Source: Turritopsis dohrnii (lineage: Eukaryota; Cnidaria; Hydrozoa; Anthoathecata; Oceaniidae). From it: a stretch of 64,000 bases of DNA. Below are positions 8,636-18,977 of this stretch, one piece after another. A model generated the notes under the pieces. It saw only the letters and a program-made list of their open reading frames with translations, made no database searches and had not been told where the DNA came from. The DNA lies in contig BQMF02000010.1 in assembly GCA_027922465.2 (NCBI GenBank), positions 1,302,001-1,366,000 on the forward strand. Reading direction: 5' to 3'. The number at the start of each line of letters is the position of its first letter. Within the stretch, counting starts at the first letter, position 1. Both the position numbers and the translations under genes were made by a program.

Positions 8636-9138
8636 TAATCATGATATTCTTAGTCATGTTATTACATTCATTTGTGGTACAAACAGGTTTGGTGGTCCAC
8701 TCTTTCATTGATTATATAACTCCAACCTAGTTTTTATTTTTTTATTTTTATTTTATTTTTGTTTTTTTTAATCTAATTTATTTTCGGATCCTACTTCTGG
8801 CGATATCGCCTTGAGCGCCTTGCGGAAATAGGGTCCTTTAATGTTTGTATTTGTATTTGTTTCTGTGTACGTGATGATCAATTCAATAAAGTAAAACAAA
8901 AGAAAAAAGAAGAAGATGTTTCTCGGAGTAAAAGCACATAATTTTTTATTTCTTTAGAAAGATTCAAAGGTGGTCGGTGCCGAACTGAAAGTTAAAAGAC
9001 GACAAATATTCTGTATAAAAGCCTTAAAAGAAGGAAAAAGGAATGGCTAAGACGAACAAGACGAGTTCTTAGAAGAGCGACTATTCGCGCCTCTCTGGAG
9101 GAAAAAAAGGAAAAACACGTTGTGACATTTTGTAGAAC
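8636..9138. repeat. Low-complexity T-rich stretch and LINE/SINE-like 3' end
   Basis: 8,730-8,785 is a (TTTTA)n/T-rich run. It is followed by GGATCCTACTTCTGGCGATA and CGCCTTGAGCGCCTTGCGG, then ATTTGTATTTGT and an AATAAAG at about 8,885. This arrangement of GC-rich block, simple tail and A-rich end resembles the 3' end of a retroelement in inverse or direct orientation. No ORF is supported. Confidence 0.3.
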
Positions 9139-9348
9139 TTGGATCAGAGGTTTTACAATTGGTTCGTGACTAAAAGGAGTCAAAATGATCCGACTGATGG
9201 GCTTCTGCTTAAAGAAATTGCCTTCAAATTCGTGGAACTGTTATATAATGTCCCACAACTCAAGGCAACGGATTGTTACTTACGAAAGAATGTAAACAAT
9301 TACATCCGAGTTCCGAGCAAAAGCATTCGAATGATCGAATTTGAATAA
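9139..9348 (+). pseudogene. pogo/Tigger-type transposase remnant (CENP-B-like HTH)
   Basis: A 69-codon stretch reads LDQRFYNWFVTKRSQNDPTD, then GLLLKEIAFKFVELL and LKATDCYLRK. This fits the second helix-turn-helix of CENP-B/Tc5-type DNA-binding domains (x-WF-x3-RS-x3-P-x-G-x-LL-x-EKA-x-KF, then FKAS-x-x-WL). In the consensus the final segment is W-L-x-x-F; here it is decayed. No DDE domain follows before the next repeat starts at about 9,430, so it is a fragment. Confidence 0.45.
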
Positions 9349-9429
9349 AAGGACACTGCTACATTGTATAAAAATCTCTACAAGTGAATAGCTCGTTTTT
9401 GTGAAAATAAAACATTAAGTTAATTATAA

Positions 9430-11285
9430 CTAGAAGCCTCATGACTTGAACAATTTCCGCATCAGGCCTAGAGGAAATTGCTTTAGCCTAATTTTCAAGA
9501 TATCTGAATGACTATCCATTCTTTTCTTGTTGCTTATGTAAGAACAGGTCTATCACAATTCTCAAAATATAACTTGTGGTTTACATGAAGAATAAAATGA
9601 TATTTGATAGAAGTGAACCAAAAAATTATATTGCTCTCACCACTATTAAATCTTTACAACCAAATGATTTAAAATAGGTTAAACTTGTTTAAAAACTGAA
9701 GACCTCGTCTATTTATGATCAAATCTGAAAAAGTGACTGCCACATTTAACATCAGGACCTTGCTCTTTGTGCAAACCTTCCAAATTTTTTTCAGAAATGT
9801 GAATTTGGTAACATATTTAAGTAAACATTACATGAAATTGTTCATAACTTGGATTAGTAGGAGCAGAAGAAACTTTGGCAATTCAAACTTTAGCATTTCA
9901 AAGATTTTAATCCTCTGCATGACAGTTAACAAGATGTTACAAGAAGAGAGTGTTAACAATTCAAACATAAAAGAAAAACGTTCAAATAATCCCATTGATA
10001 ATATAAATTGAATTTACAAATTAGATAGATAGATAGAAAGATAATATATTTGGCAAAGAAGGTCGTTAAAAATGCAGTACAATACTGATGTGAACCTACT
10101 ATAAGTATATGTAAATGAAAAAATGTTACAAAAGAAAACATATATGGGTGCAAAAATTAGGTGCATATAAAATAATTTTATTCAAATATAAACTATGAAC
10201 TAAAATCTAGAAATTGAGGAAAGGAAGCGCTAAGAAATTAAAATCGGAGACTAACGGAAAAAAAAAATAACCAGAAGAAACAAAAACAAAAGAAGCCAGA
10301 GTTTAGGATAATGATGTTGGTTCTATGTAAATATATGTAATTATGTTAATGCGCTTCTCTACAAGTTACGACTACCCTCTAGATCTGCCACTGTCTGCAT
10401 ACTAGCTACCACTAGAATCTTTTCATGGAGTTTATAAGCAACATGAAAAGACAAATGACACAACAAAACTTTGCTAGAATCCGTATTACAAATCTCTCTT
10501 CAAACACGATATCTTGTGTCCTACAACATATTACAATCCAAATTTTCACAAGGCTTTAGTGATCTCATATATGTAGGTTATATATATTGGTTGGATTCTA
10601 ATGATCATCCAAAGTTTGTTTTCCTGACATATGTATCCCATCCCAAACTAAATCATTGTGCCTCCATCGATTTTCAGTGGTTTTCAGTGGAAAAAATCTT
10701 TACTATTTTGAACAATGTCATCTTTTCCAATGTGAATTTAACACTAATCAGTCCCACACAGTGATAACTTGACAGAGCATTGTGCAGTGACTAATAATTT
10801 GATACAGTCTGGAATTCACCAAATTACTTCCTTCTTTAATTTATTTAACTTAATCTCAACCACTTTGCAATTCACTACGATGTTTCAGAGCCAGAATAAC
10901 AGTTTTATTAAACATATCGTTCACCTTGCGTACAATGTTTATACTTTCGGTTTGTATCAGTGCGTAGACAGATGTGTCAATTCTCTCCAAGCAAGTAGTA
11001 ATTTGTGCAGTAATGTTAATACATACATTTCTGCTTTATTGAAAGATTTTTTCATAACATAGTTTTGTTCAAATCAAATCTTCATCTTCTTTTTCCAGAA
11101 TTTTTCCCAGAGTCTGCTAAACATCAATATTTCTTCTATATGGAATGTTCTCATGATAATATTTCGATTGCAATATTAAATAAAGACAGGAAAGAAGTAG
11201 CTATTAAAATTCTTCTTCAACTTTTTACGAAGCTACTTCTTTAACTTCTTCAAAATCGGTTGGAAAACGTTTCACGTGCTCTCTG
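9430..11285 (+). repeat. Long dispersed repeat, copy A (copy B at 35.89-38.3 kb)
   Basis: From AAGCCTCATGACTTGAACAA (about 9,436) the sequence aligns by eye with 35,896 onward: TTCCGCATCAGGCCTAGAGG, GAACAGGTCTATC, TATTTAAGTAAACATTACAT, then later CACAAGGCTTTAGTGATCTC and TTTCACGTGCTC. Copy B carries an extra 641-bp MITE and copy A an extra piece at about 10,015-10,330. Translations are short and unrelated to known families. Both copies run into sequence shared with the 12.1-12.2 kb transposase exon region, so the repeat is probably a decayed DNA transposon. Confidence 0.7.
9940..10395 (+). mobile_element. Small hAT-like MITE copy, itself interrupted
   Basis: The left part (GAGAGTGTTAACAATTC, then CCAAATAATCCCATTG-like sequence, about 9,945-10,014) and right part (GCGCTTCTCTACAAGTT, then CTCTAGATCTGCCACTGT, about 10,350-10,394) match the compact copies at 36,459-36,632 and 59,112-59,276. 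About 315 bp containing a (GATA)n run (10,022-10,035) separates the halves and is a later insertion. Confidence 0.6.
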
Positions 11286-12220
11286 CCCAGCCGGCACAAG
11301 ACGTCTTTTAGACGTCTAAATCAAGTCTAAGTTACGTCTTTAGAAAGACGTCTAGCAAAAACGTCTTTTAGACGTCTTTAAGATATCTTGAAAAATCTAA
11401 GTCGTCTAAAAGACGTCTAAAAATCGTCTTTAAAAGTACGTATTTTATTGGCACTTCCAAGACGTCTTTTAAACGCCTTTAAAAAGACATCTTTCTCAAG
11501 ACATATTAAAGACGTCTTTAATATGTCTTTTTTTATTCTTTCCGCATTAGCCGTTTTTATACTGAGACGTAAATTACGTCAAGACGTATAATTCCTCTGA
11601 AAAACTCCTTCGACAGTATAAAATCGGGCAGACGAAAGAAAATACTCAGTCGACGAGTTTTTTTTTAAGCGTCAGTGTAAAATCGGTAGACGGATGAAAG
11701 TTTTATTCAGACGAATGGATACATTTTTCAGACAAAAGTTTTGACTTCCAGACGAAAGTTAGAAGAAACTTTCGTCTAAATTAAACAAACTTGCATCTTT
11801 TTTATTGTCAAGATGGATGTTGCCGCATCAGAGGACTTTTTTTCATGCTTAAAAATAAGTGAAGAAGACTTGACGAGGAAGAAAAATAAATTATACAAAA
11901 AGTGTATTACAGGTACAGGTAGAACGAACGTTACTGATACCTATATACAGGCTGCTGTTGCCGCTACAACAAGTGTCACTGGAAATGTAGTTGAACGAAA
12001 AGATCGAGGGCCTGATAAACCGAGAGAAATAGAAAAGCTTTGGTGGAGTCAGGTATATCACATATACAGTGATGCAGATTTTAAATCTGAAATGAGACTA
12101 AATCGGCAAACTTGTGCATATTTTACGGACTTGATAATAGAAATTTTGAATTGGATTGAATTGAGAAGTTTTTTATATAAAACGGATAAAATAACTAACT
12201 AAGTATTCCAAAAGTATAAA
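11286..12220 (+). mobile_element. GACGTC-type transposon, left end plus transposase exon (truncated)
   Basis: The left terminus CCCAGCCGGCACAAGACGTC is followed by about 250 bp dense in AAGACGTCTT-like palindromes. The same terminus bounds the complete 2,756-bp element at 28,932-31,687. Here the right terminus is missing and a transposase-like ORF (11,813-12,202) follows. The last roughly 100 bp (from TGTGCATATTTTAC, 12,113) also occur at 38,246-38,355 in the second copy of the surrounding repeat. There, everything from 11,286 to 12,112 is absent. Confidence 0.6.
11813..12202 (+). CDS. Harbinger/DDE_Tnp_4-like transposase, amino-terminal part
   Basis: ATG at 11,813 opens a 129-codon ORF. Residues 85-112 (IEKLWWSQVYHIYSDADFK then RLNRQTCAYFTDLI) fit the W-W-x2-V...D-x2-F-x3-FR-x-x-R-x-TF-x-Y-x-x-L pattern that precedes the catalytic domain in PIF/Harbinger and ISL2EU transposases. 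The first roughly 70 residues are low in similarity to anything I know. The DDE catalytic domain is not present downstream, so the ORF is either a first exon or a truncated gene. It lies just inside the GACGTC-type left terminus, making it the best candidate for that family's own transposase. Confidence 0.5.
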   Translation: MDVAASEDFFSCLKISEEDLTRKKNKLYKKCITGTGRTNVTDTYIQAAVAATTSVTGNVVERKDRGPDKPREIEKLWWSQVYHIYSDADFKSEMRLNRQTCAYFTDLIIEILNWIELRSFLYKTDKITN

Positions 12221-13324
12221 AAAGTGAGTAAGTAAGTAACGCTTAAAAGCGCGGAAATTGAATAAAATCTTCGATATAACAGGGCGTAAGGATAGACTGA
12301 AGTGGCGGTTAAAAAGAGATTATTTTTGTTATGTATACAAATCATTAATGTAAATAGACATCTTTTAAAATATGATTATCATTGAAAAGTGGAATGGCTA
12401 TTTTTCCAACGATACTTATATCTACATGCAAAACTCAATGAACAAAAATAAAAATATATAAAAAACAACTTCATAAACATACCTGGTTCGAATCAATTTA
12501 TATAGAAATTGGCATCTGTAATTGTATGTTTTCACGTTTTAAGGAAATAGACATTGGGTGCATCATGGCTACTATGTATTATGTTCTTTTGTTAACGTAG
12601 TAAAGATTTATATTTTAAGAGGTAGGTGAACTCAAGTCACTCTTTTAAGTGTTTTAAATGAACATCCATAATGGCTCTTAAGATCGTTATTGTCTGACGT
12701 ATTAATAAGAAAAAAAATGATTATAGAAAGTTCATTTAACATAATGTAGGCATTTAGTTTTGAACTTTCTTTGATTGTACTATTCGAGTTTATTAGCGAG
12801 TTTTCTAAAGGCTAAACTACACGATAAGTTTAATTGGACCATTTAGTGGGAACATAAAAAAACTGATCGTGTAAACAGCAAAGACGTACATTTTTTTCTA
12901 GTTTTTTAAAAAGTTGGACATGTTGTTCAACTTTGGCCAACTAGTTGGACGGTTTTTTTTATATTTCCCCATAGGGCGAAATATATGTTAAAATCGGCAG
13001 TTTCCTTCTCCTTTATCTTCTCCGTTCACTTTTATAGTCACGGTTCAGTATTGAACTTTGCCCTAGCCGCCAAGATAGATAAGAATAGAGGCTAGTCTTC
13101 AGGTAAGTAGTGTGCCATTTTTTCAGTCAGTAAAGTTGGACAGTGGAAGAGTTTTGCTTTGTCTGCCAGTTTTTAAGATGATTCAAGAGATTCAAACGTT
13201 ACATGATGGAAATAAAAACGTTTTAATTCAATGTTTTTCTAAAATTTTTGAATGAACGCAAGGAAAAGAGAAAAAATGCGACGGTTTGTTTTCATTGATA
13301 ACAAATAATGTGAATGTTATGTGG
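12221..13324. other. No gene recognised; possible Harbinger-type left end
   Basis: Mostly AT-rich, no coding similarity. GGCTAAACTACACGATAAG at about 12,811 resembles Harbinger-style AGGC termini and precedes the repeat at 13,325, so an old Harbinger-like element may span about 12,808-13,740. No matching right end was verified. Confidence 0.3.
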
Positions 13325-13735
13325 TAATTAAATGCTTGGAACAGTAGAGCATTGAATCTGTGATTTCAGTGCAAAGTTGAAAGTTTACCATTAAAAGCCA
13401 AGCTGAAAATTTATTTTGATTTTACATCCTGATATAATGTAGCCCAACTGCTGAAGAAAACACATATATAGATGCACAACCATAAAGGAAACCCTTTTTT
13501 ACATGTGGCAGAGAACAACCAGTTGTTAATTCAAAGAGTACATAACAAGAATTGGAAGTAAAACCGTGATGTTGTATATGCTGAAAGAAGTTCAGAAAAC
13601 CAATCACGTAAAATATTTTAATACACACACACAGGATTGAGACATAATAATTTGAAAGAATCTGGTTGAATATGTGCCTCCTGTGGGATAGTCGTGTAAT
13701 CCAACAACATTCATTCAATTCCATGATTACATATA
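13325..13735 (-). repeat. Inverted copy of the Harbinger element's internal 3' region
   Basis: Blocks such as AACCATAAAGGAAACC, GAGAACAACCAGTT and AGCCAAGCTGAA match, in reverse complement, 55,170-55,340 within the 3.0-kb Harbinger element (GGTTTCCTTTATGGCTG, AACTGGTTGTTCTC, TTCAGCTTGGCTATT). It is diverged and has no ORF of note. Confidence 0.55.
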
Positions 13736-13796
13736 CTGTTTTGATACTGTATATGATATTTTATTTCATAGAAATTACATAATAAATTACATAATG

Positions 13797-15530
13797 CTAG
13801 CCGCCAAGGCGGTGTCGAGCGCCGCCCAGGCTCAGCCTGCGCTGTGTCACCTCTCCCAAAGTGTTCACGAAAAATGAAATTAAGGAATTGACAATAGAAA
13901 GTGTTACCATCTTGTAGAGCTCGAAATTCTGAGCAAGAAAATGCATGGGATCATATGACTATGACGCACCGTTACAGAGATATCGTCGATCAAAAGTTTT
14001 GATGACGTCATAGAGGCCCGTCCCCAAAAATTTTGCCCAAATATTTTCGTTACCCCGTGGCCAATTTCGGGGACCAAAAAACGTCAGTTATCCCTATTGG
14101 TTACGGAGATAATTTTCCCTAAACGTCGCATTCGATTAGGGTTTAAATACAATGGTTTCACACTGACGTCGCGCACAAGAAGAGAAAAAATTTATGTGTG
14201 ATCTTACATTGTTGACTCTCTTTCGCAGAGTTCACATCTACCATTTTGCGTGACTTACAAACCAAACAAACAAACAAACAGACAGACAGAGAATCGGCTA
14301 TTAGAATATAGACTAGCCGTCAAGGCGGCGTCGCTCGCCGCCCATGCCCACCTGTTCTGTATCACTGTATCAATAAACGTCACAAAATTTCCTTATAAAC
14401 GGCTCGTACAACTTGTGTTCAACCAGAAGCAGATTCGAAGTCACAAACTTTGGTAAAACCAATCTTTTATCAGTGTAACAATACACTCAAAACGTAGAGA
14501 GAGAAAACTTTTTATTAGCTTTTGTTTTAAAAACGTTACGCGCTCTAACATGGGTGCTATCAAACGTAAGGGGGAAATGGTTTCTCTTCTTAAAAAGATC
14601 ACACAGGAGGAGAGAAAAAAAGGCACGTGCTAAATGAATAAAGTGAATAAAAAAAACGTTCCATCTGAAGCGCATAACAATTAAAAAAGAAATTAAATCA
14701 TTAAAAGAAAAGCAAAAAAATATTTTGTTTCATGATACTCCTTTTTTTACCTATCGGTTTTTGAACATTTCGATTGCTCGAAAAAAAAATTTACCCGTCT
14801 CAGGCAGTCAGGCAAGGATACGTTTGGATACACTGGCAAACATGCTGCCACGTTCTGCCACTGCTAGTTTTTGTCCAAACTGTTTAATCAATTAGTTTCT
14901 TTATATTTAGTTGATGTATTGTTTTCAAAGCCAACGTAGTCAACGTAGTCCTTGGAATATAAAACTAACAATAAAAATAAAAACAAAACGTTATTCCTAT
15001 TAGTTCATCAGTCAAAAAAGTAAAGTTCGATTGGGGGTTGCAATGCATTTGCTTCGAACTCACGTCGCACACAAGAAAAGAAATAATTTCGCTCACAACT
15101 CAATCTACCATTTTGCGTGACTTACAAACAAACAAACAAACAGACAGAGAATCGCCTATTAATATATAGATTAGCCGCCAAGGCGGCGTTACTCGCCGCC
15201 CATGTTCAGCATGCGTTGTGTGATCTTCAGATTTCACAAAAATAAAATTAAGTAATTGGCAATAATAAGTGTGCCCATATTGTAGGGCTCGAAAAACTGA
15301 TCAAAAAAAAAATGTATGGGAACTTTTTGCTACGACCAACCGTTACGGAAATATCGTCGATCAAAAATTTTGATGACGTCACAAACCCGCCCCAAAAAAA
15401 GTTAGACCCAAATTTCTCGTCGCCCTATCGCTTGTATCGCGAACCCCAAAAAACGTCAGTTATTCCTATTGGTTGCCGAGATAATTTTCCCTAAACGTCG
15501 CATTCGATTAGGGTCTCAATACAATGGTTT
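13797..15530 (+). repeat. GCCGCC/TGACGTCA repeat, two adjacent units
   Basis: Each unit begins with TAGCCGCCAAGGCGG and a GC-rich hairpin core and continues with GTAGAGCTCGAAA. It then has GATGACGTCATAG-like text around a TGACGTCA palindrome, and AAACGTCGCATTCGATTAGG. It ends with CCATTTTGCGTGACTTACAAA and a (CAAA)n/(CAGA)n run. Units start at about 13,797 and 15,171; further copies lie at 18,978-20,297 and 22,777-23,290. 14,363-15,030 holds a second conserved block that recurs at about 19,840-20,290 plus 22,777-23,040. No ORF is conserved among copies. It may be a retroelement untranslated region or a non-autonomous element. Confidence 0.7.
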
Positions 15531-18500
15531 ATTATTATTATTATTATTTCTTAATTTTTACCCAGGTACAATCTAATCAGTTACAACAACTGTTTTTCAT
15601 ATAAGCCCTGCTGCAAAAAATAAAACAAAAAGTTTAAAATTTTAAATTAAATAACTAAATACAGTATCAATAAAAATTAAATATATTTGTATACAAGTAT
15701 CTTACACTATCAACAATAAATAAAAGTTAAAAGTTGGGAAAGTTAAGAGATTTGCAAGATAGGCATGATGTTGTGAGCTCCAATAACACAAAGAAATAAG
15801 GATGTATAGCTGTCAGGAATTACCGTGAACTCATGAAGTAAAAATCCAGTAAGGAAATCATTTTTCAATAAAATATTTGTCTAGTTTCTTACAAAATATG
15901 TTGAAATCATTTTCAGATCTAATATGAAGAGGCAGTTTGTTAAACAAAATAGCGCCATTATAAAAAAACGCCTTTTTAGTGCTTCCAAATTAAACTTTGG
16001 GACCTTTAATAGTACACCATTATTTCGCGTGCCAATGTTGTGAGAGATTCTGTGAAAATAGTCTGCATAGTCTGGGTAAATGTCAAGTAGACTCTTGAAT
16101 ACAGTTTCACACGACTTCTTCTCGCAAATGTTGATAATACTTGGTACGTCAGCTTTAGTTATCTTCCTGAAACGATATTCGAAGTTAGACAGAGTAGATC
16201 TTCTTGACGGATGGTGAAAGAAATTTGTTAATGAGCAGTAGGTGACCAGTGGTATGATAAAGGCTTGGTAAATTCTGAGTGCAGCAACGTCGGAGATGTA
16301 CGCTCTGATTTTGCGAAGCAAACGAATTCTTGTGGCCACTTTTTTGCAGATTTTGTTGAAGTGAACATTCAGGCAAAGAGATTGGTCCAGGTGCACTCCA
16401 AGATATTTGTACGAATTGGTGACATTGATTGTTTCCGAATTGAGCTTAACAGTTATTTCTCTTTCTTGCTTGTTCAATCGAGCTCTCGTTCCAAAGATCA
16501 TGACTTCCGTTTTTCCTTTTTTGAGGTTAATAATCAGTTCGTTGTCTACTAGCCATGATGATAACGTCACAAGATCGTCGGAGAGGGCTTTTTCAATCTC
16601 ATTTAAATCATGATGATGAAAGTAGAGGACGGTATCATCGGCATACATAAGTATTTTGCAGTGTTTCAGGATTGATGGAACGTCGTTAAAGTGTAACAAG
16701 AATAAAACAGGGCCGAGGATTGAGCCTTGTGGCACTCCACACTGAATAAATTGAGTCGAAGATAACGTACCCAAGAAGTCAACGCGCATAGATCTTCCAA
16801 ATAGGTAATCTATGAACCATTCTTTTTCTGTTCCAGTGATTCCAAACTGAGGTAACTTTTCAATAATAGACGAGTGACTGACGGTGTCAAACGCTTTACG
16901 CAAGTCAACAAATAAAGCACCAGTAAGTTTAGAGTTGTCCATAGCTCTATGGATATCGTTAAGAAAAACAGTACATGCCGATTCGGTACTCCTTTTCCTA
17001 CGGAAGCCATATTGTTTTTTAGACAGGAGATTGTGTTGTTCTAGGTGGCGGACCAGTTGAGTGTACACACGTTCAAGGATTTTGGAGATGATGGGTAAAA
17101 CAGAGATCGGGCGATAGTTCGTAAAACTCGATCGCTCTCCATCTTTGTAAACTGGTGTTACTTTTGAAGTTTTCAAATCTGTTGGTATGGTGGCCGATTT
17201 AAGCGAAAGGTTAATAATATGTGTAACGTAAGGGGCCAGTTCATGTGCACAGTCCTTATAAATACGAGCTGGTATTCCATGTAAACCTTCGGATTTCTTG
17301 TATTTTAGATGAGTTAGGTGTTTTTTGACTTCTGGTACCGAAACATGTTGAAAATGAAAAATAGCGTTTGTATTTAGCTTTTTTTTGGCTGGCTTGGACC
17401 ACACAAAGTTCTTAAGCCTCACATGACAGCGTTTTTGTTGTAGAGCAACTGACTGAAAGAAACTACAAAATCCTTCAGCAATATGGATTTTCTCTTGAAG
17501 AATTTTACCGTCAATTTTGAATTTTGCACCTGTGACGTTGTTCTTCGTTTTAGTAGGAAATAGCGATGTTATGTAGTTCCAAAAGTTTTTAGGATTATTG
17601 ACATTTTCTTCAAGAAGTTTTTTGTGATATTTTGATTTCGCAGTCTTTATCAAATTATTCACGTGATTTTTCTGCCGTTTGTAGGTATTCCAGCTATCCT
17701 CAGTTCTTTTTTTCCTAGCACTACGTAGCAGGGAATCACGGAAGTTCATAGCTCGCTTAAGTTCTTCTGTTAGCCACGGACACGGCTTTCCTTTGTTAGT
17801 TTTTTTAGTGAGTGGTATATGTTTGTCACAAATATGGTTAAGTTGTTCTTTTAAAAAATTCCAAGCTGTTGTCGGGTTCTGCGAGTTAGTTAAAGGTCTC
17901 CAGTTTATATTTTTGATTTCGGTGCGAATTTTAAAAACATTGTAGTGGTTATAGTTTCTCGTTTTAATTACTTTTGGTTGATATTTTTGTTGCTTTTGTT
18001 TTCTAATAGCTCCAACCATATCGTGATCACTTAAATGAAGTGATACAACGTCGCTGTGAATAATTTTCTCGGAGGAGTTCGTCAGGATAACGTCTATTAA
18101 CGTTGATGAATTTTCCGTTGTTCTGGTAGGTTTGTTAATGAGTTGTCGAAAACCAAAATTTATAAAAAGTTGCTTGATGTCATAATGAGCGTTTGGGTCG
18201 TCATAATTGCAGTTTATATCGCCAAGGACAATTATCTCTTTGTTTTCGTTCTGAATAGCGTTGAGTTTTTTGTTAAGTATATTGAGAAAGTTTTTATCAA
18301 AATGTCTTGACGAATCCGGGGGTCGATATAGTACTCCTACTAGGAACGTTTTGGCATTTTTAAAAGAGATTTCGATCCACATTAATTCTAACTCTTTACA
18401 TTCCAGATCTTCTCTTCTTGTGTACGGTATGCCATCTCTTATATACGCGCCGACACCACCTCCTATGCCTTTATCACGATTTTTTCTTTCAAAAGTGTAG

Positions 18501-18977
18501 CCCCCTATCTCTGTGTTCTTGTCCAATGAACTTAGAAATGTTTCACTAAGTGACAAAAAATCGATTTTGTTGTGTGTAAACAATAAATCCGATACTAAAT
18601 CTTTCTTCCCAATCAAGCCACGTATATTTTGATGTAGAAGAGAAAATCCTTTCACCCTTAAAAAACTATCCAAATCTTTGTAACGAAAAGGTCCTGGACA
18701 TGGCTCGATATCTCCACACATTAGGATTAACAAATGTAGATAACACTTCGATGTTCGTCGCGTAAGATGTACTTTCTTCTTGCTAGCCCATAAGCTGGAG
18801 TAAATATAGCTTTCAATTCGAGAATCATAAACATCTATCTCACCAAGAGTTATACTAATACCATCAGGAGAACTAAAAGCATGTTTTTTTACACAAAATA
18901 ATAGTCCAAGAAAAAGCACAGTGAACCACACGTCCGTCCTCAACGGCGCCATCTTCAACTTCATATAGACAATAAAC
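15531..18977 (-). mobile_element. CR1/L2-like LINE, near full length
   Basis: On the minus strand the element runs from just upstream of the ORF (18,977) to a 3' tail of (AAT)n, seen as (ATT)n at 15,531-15,551. It is inserted in a copy of the GCCGCC/TGACGTCA repeat. The flanks read ACAATGGTTT on one side and TCACACTGACG on the other, and uninterrupted copies at 14,150 and 19,660 read straight through CAATGGTTTCACACTGACG. There is no clear TSD beyond a shared T. The simple-repeat tail and absence of poly(A) fit the CR1/L2 clade. Confidence 0.85.
15881..18952 (-). CDS. LINE protein: leader, 2A-like motif, APE endonuclease, reverse transcriptase
   Basis: The start is placed at ATG 18,952 (MAPLRTDVWFTVLFLGLLF) because the longer open frame to 19,138 lies in host repeat outside the element. 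Order: signal-like hydrophobic leader (about 1-25); a 2A-like motif at codons about 80-88 (GDIEPCPGP, 18,689-18,715, with Cys in place of the critical Asn); APE endonuclease (HQNIRGLIG, LSLSETFL, VLGDINCNY, LSDHDMV); RT (NYRPISVLP, FVDLRKAFDTVSH, GVPQGSILGPVLF and catalytic YADD). A 1-nt deletion in an A-run (T-run 15,973-15,977 on plus) shifts the last roughly 40 codons. The other frame keeps the expected ending (FNKLPLHIRS, then KKLDKYFIEK) to a stop near 15,860. Otherwise it is intact. Confidence 0.9.
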   Translation of the reverse strand: MAPLRTDVWFTVLFLGLLFCVKKHAFSSPDGISITLGEIDVYDSRIESYIYSSLWASKKKVHLTRRTSKCYLHLLILMCGDIEPCPGPFRYKDLDSFLRVKGFSLLHQNIRGLIGKKDLVSDLLFTHNKIDFLSLSETFLSSLDKNTEIGGYTFERKNRDKGIGGGVGAYIRDGIPYTRREDLECKELELMWIEISFKNAKTFLVGVLYRPPDSSRHFDKNFLNILNKKLNAIQNENKEIIVLGDINCNYDDPNAHYDIKQLFINFGFRQLINKPTRTTENSSTLIDVILTNSSEKIIHSDVVSLHLSDHDMVGAIRKQKQQKYQPKVIKTRNYNHYNVFKIRTEIKNINWRPLTNSQNPTTAWNFLKEQLNHICDKHIPLTKKTNKGKPCPWLTEELKRAMNFRDSLLRSARKKRTEDSWNTYKRQKNHVNNLIKTAKSKYHKKLLEENVNNPKNFWNYITSLFPTKTKNNVTGAKFKIDGKILQEKIHIAEGFCSFFQSVALQQKRCHVRLKNFVWSKPAKKKLNTNAIFHFQHVSVPEVKKHLTHLKYKKSEGLHGIPARIYKDCAHELAPYVTHIINLSLKSATIPTDLKTSKVTPVYKDGERSSFTNYRPISVLPIISKILERVYTQLVRHLEQHNLLSKKQYGFRRKRSTESACTVFLNDIHRAMDNSKLTGALFVDLRKAFDTVSHSSIIEKLPQFGITGTEKEWFIDYLFGRSMRVDFLGTLSSTQFIQCGVPQGSILGPVLFLLHFNDVPSILKHCKILMYADDTVLYFHHHDLNEIEKALSDDLVTLSSWLVDNELIINLKKGKTEVMIFGTRARLNKQEREITVKLNSETINVTNSYKYLGVHLDQSLCLNVHFNKICKKVATRIRLLRKIRAYISDVAALRIYQAFIIPLVTYCSLTNFFHHPSRRSTLSNFEYRFRKITKADVPSIINICEKKSCETVFKSLLDIYPDYADYFHRISHNIGTRNNGVLLKVPKFNLEALKRRFFIMALFCLTNCLFILDLKMISTYFVRN

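Noticed and set aside
11300..11530. CRISPR-like array from regularly recurring GACGTCTT units.
   Set aside because: Units are overlapping palindromes without constant spacing or unique spacers, in an animal genome, at transposon termini.
14250..14456. Conserved Ala-rich peptide (RLAVKAASLAAH type) seen in several repeat copies.
   Set aside because: It is the translation of the GCCGCCAAGGCGGCGTC hairpin, in different frames among copies and with no consistent start or stop.
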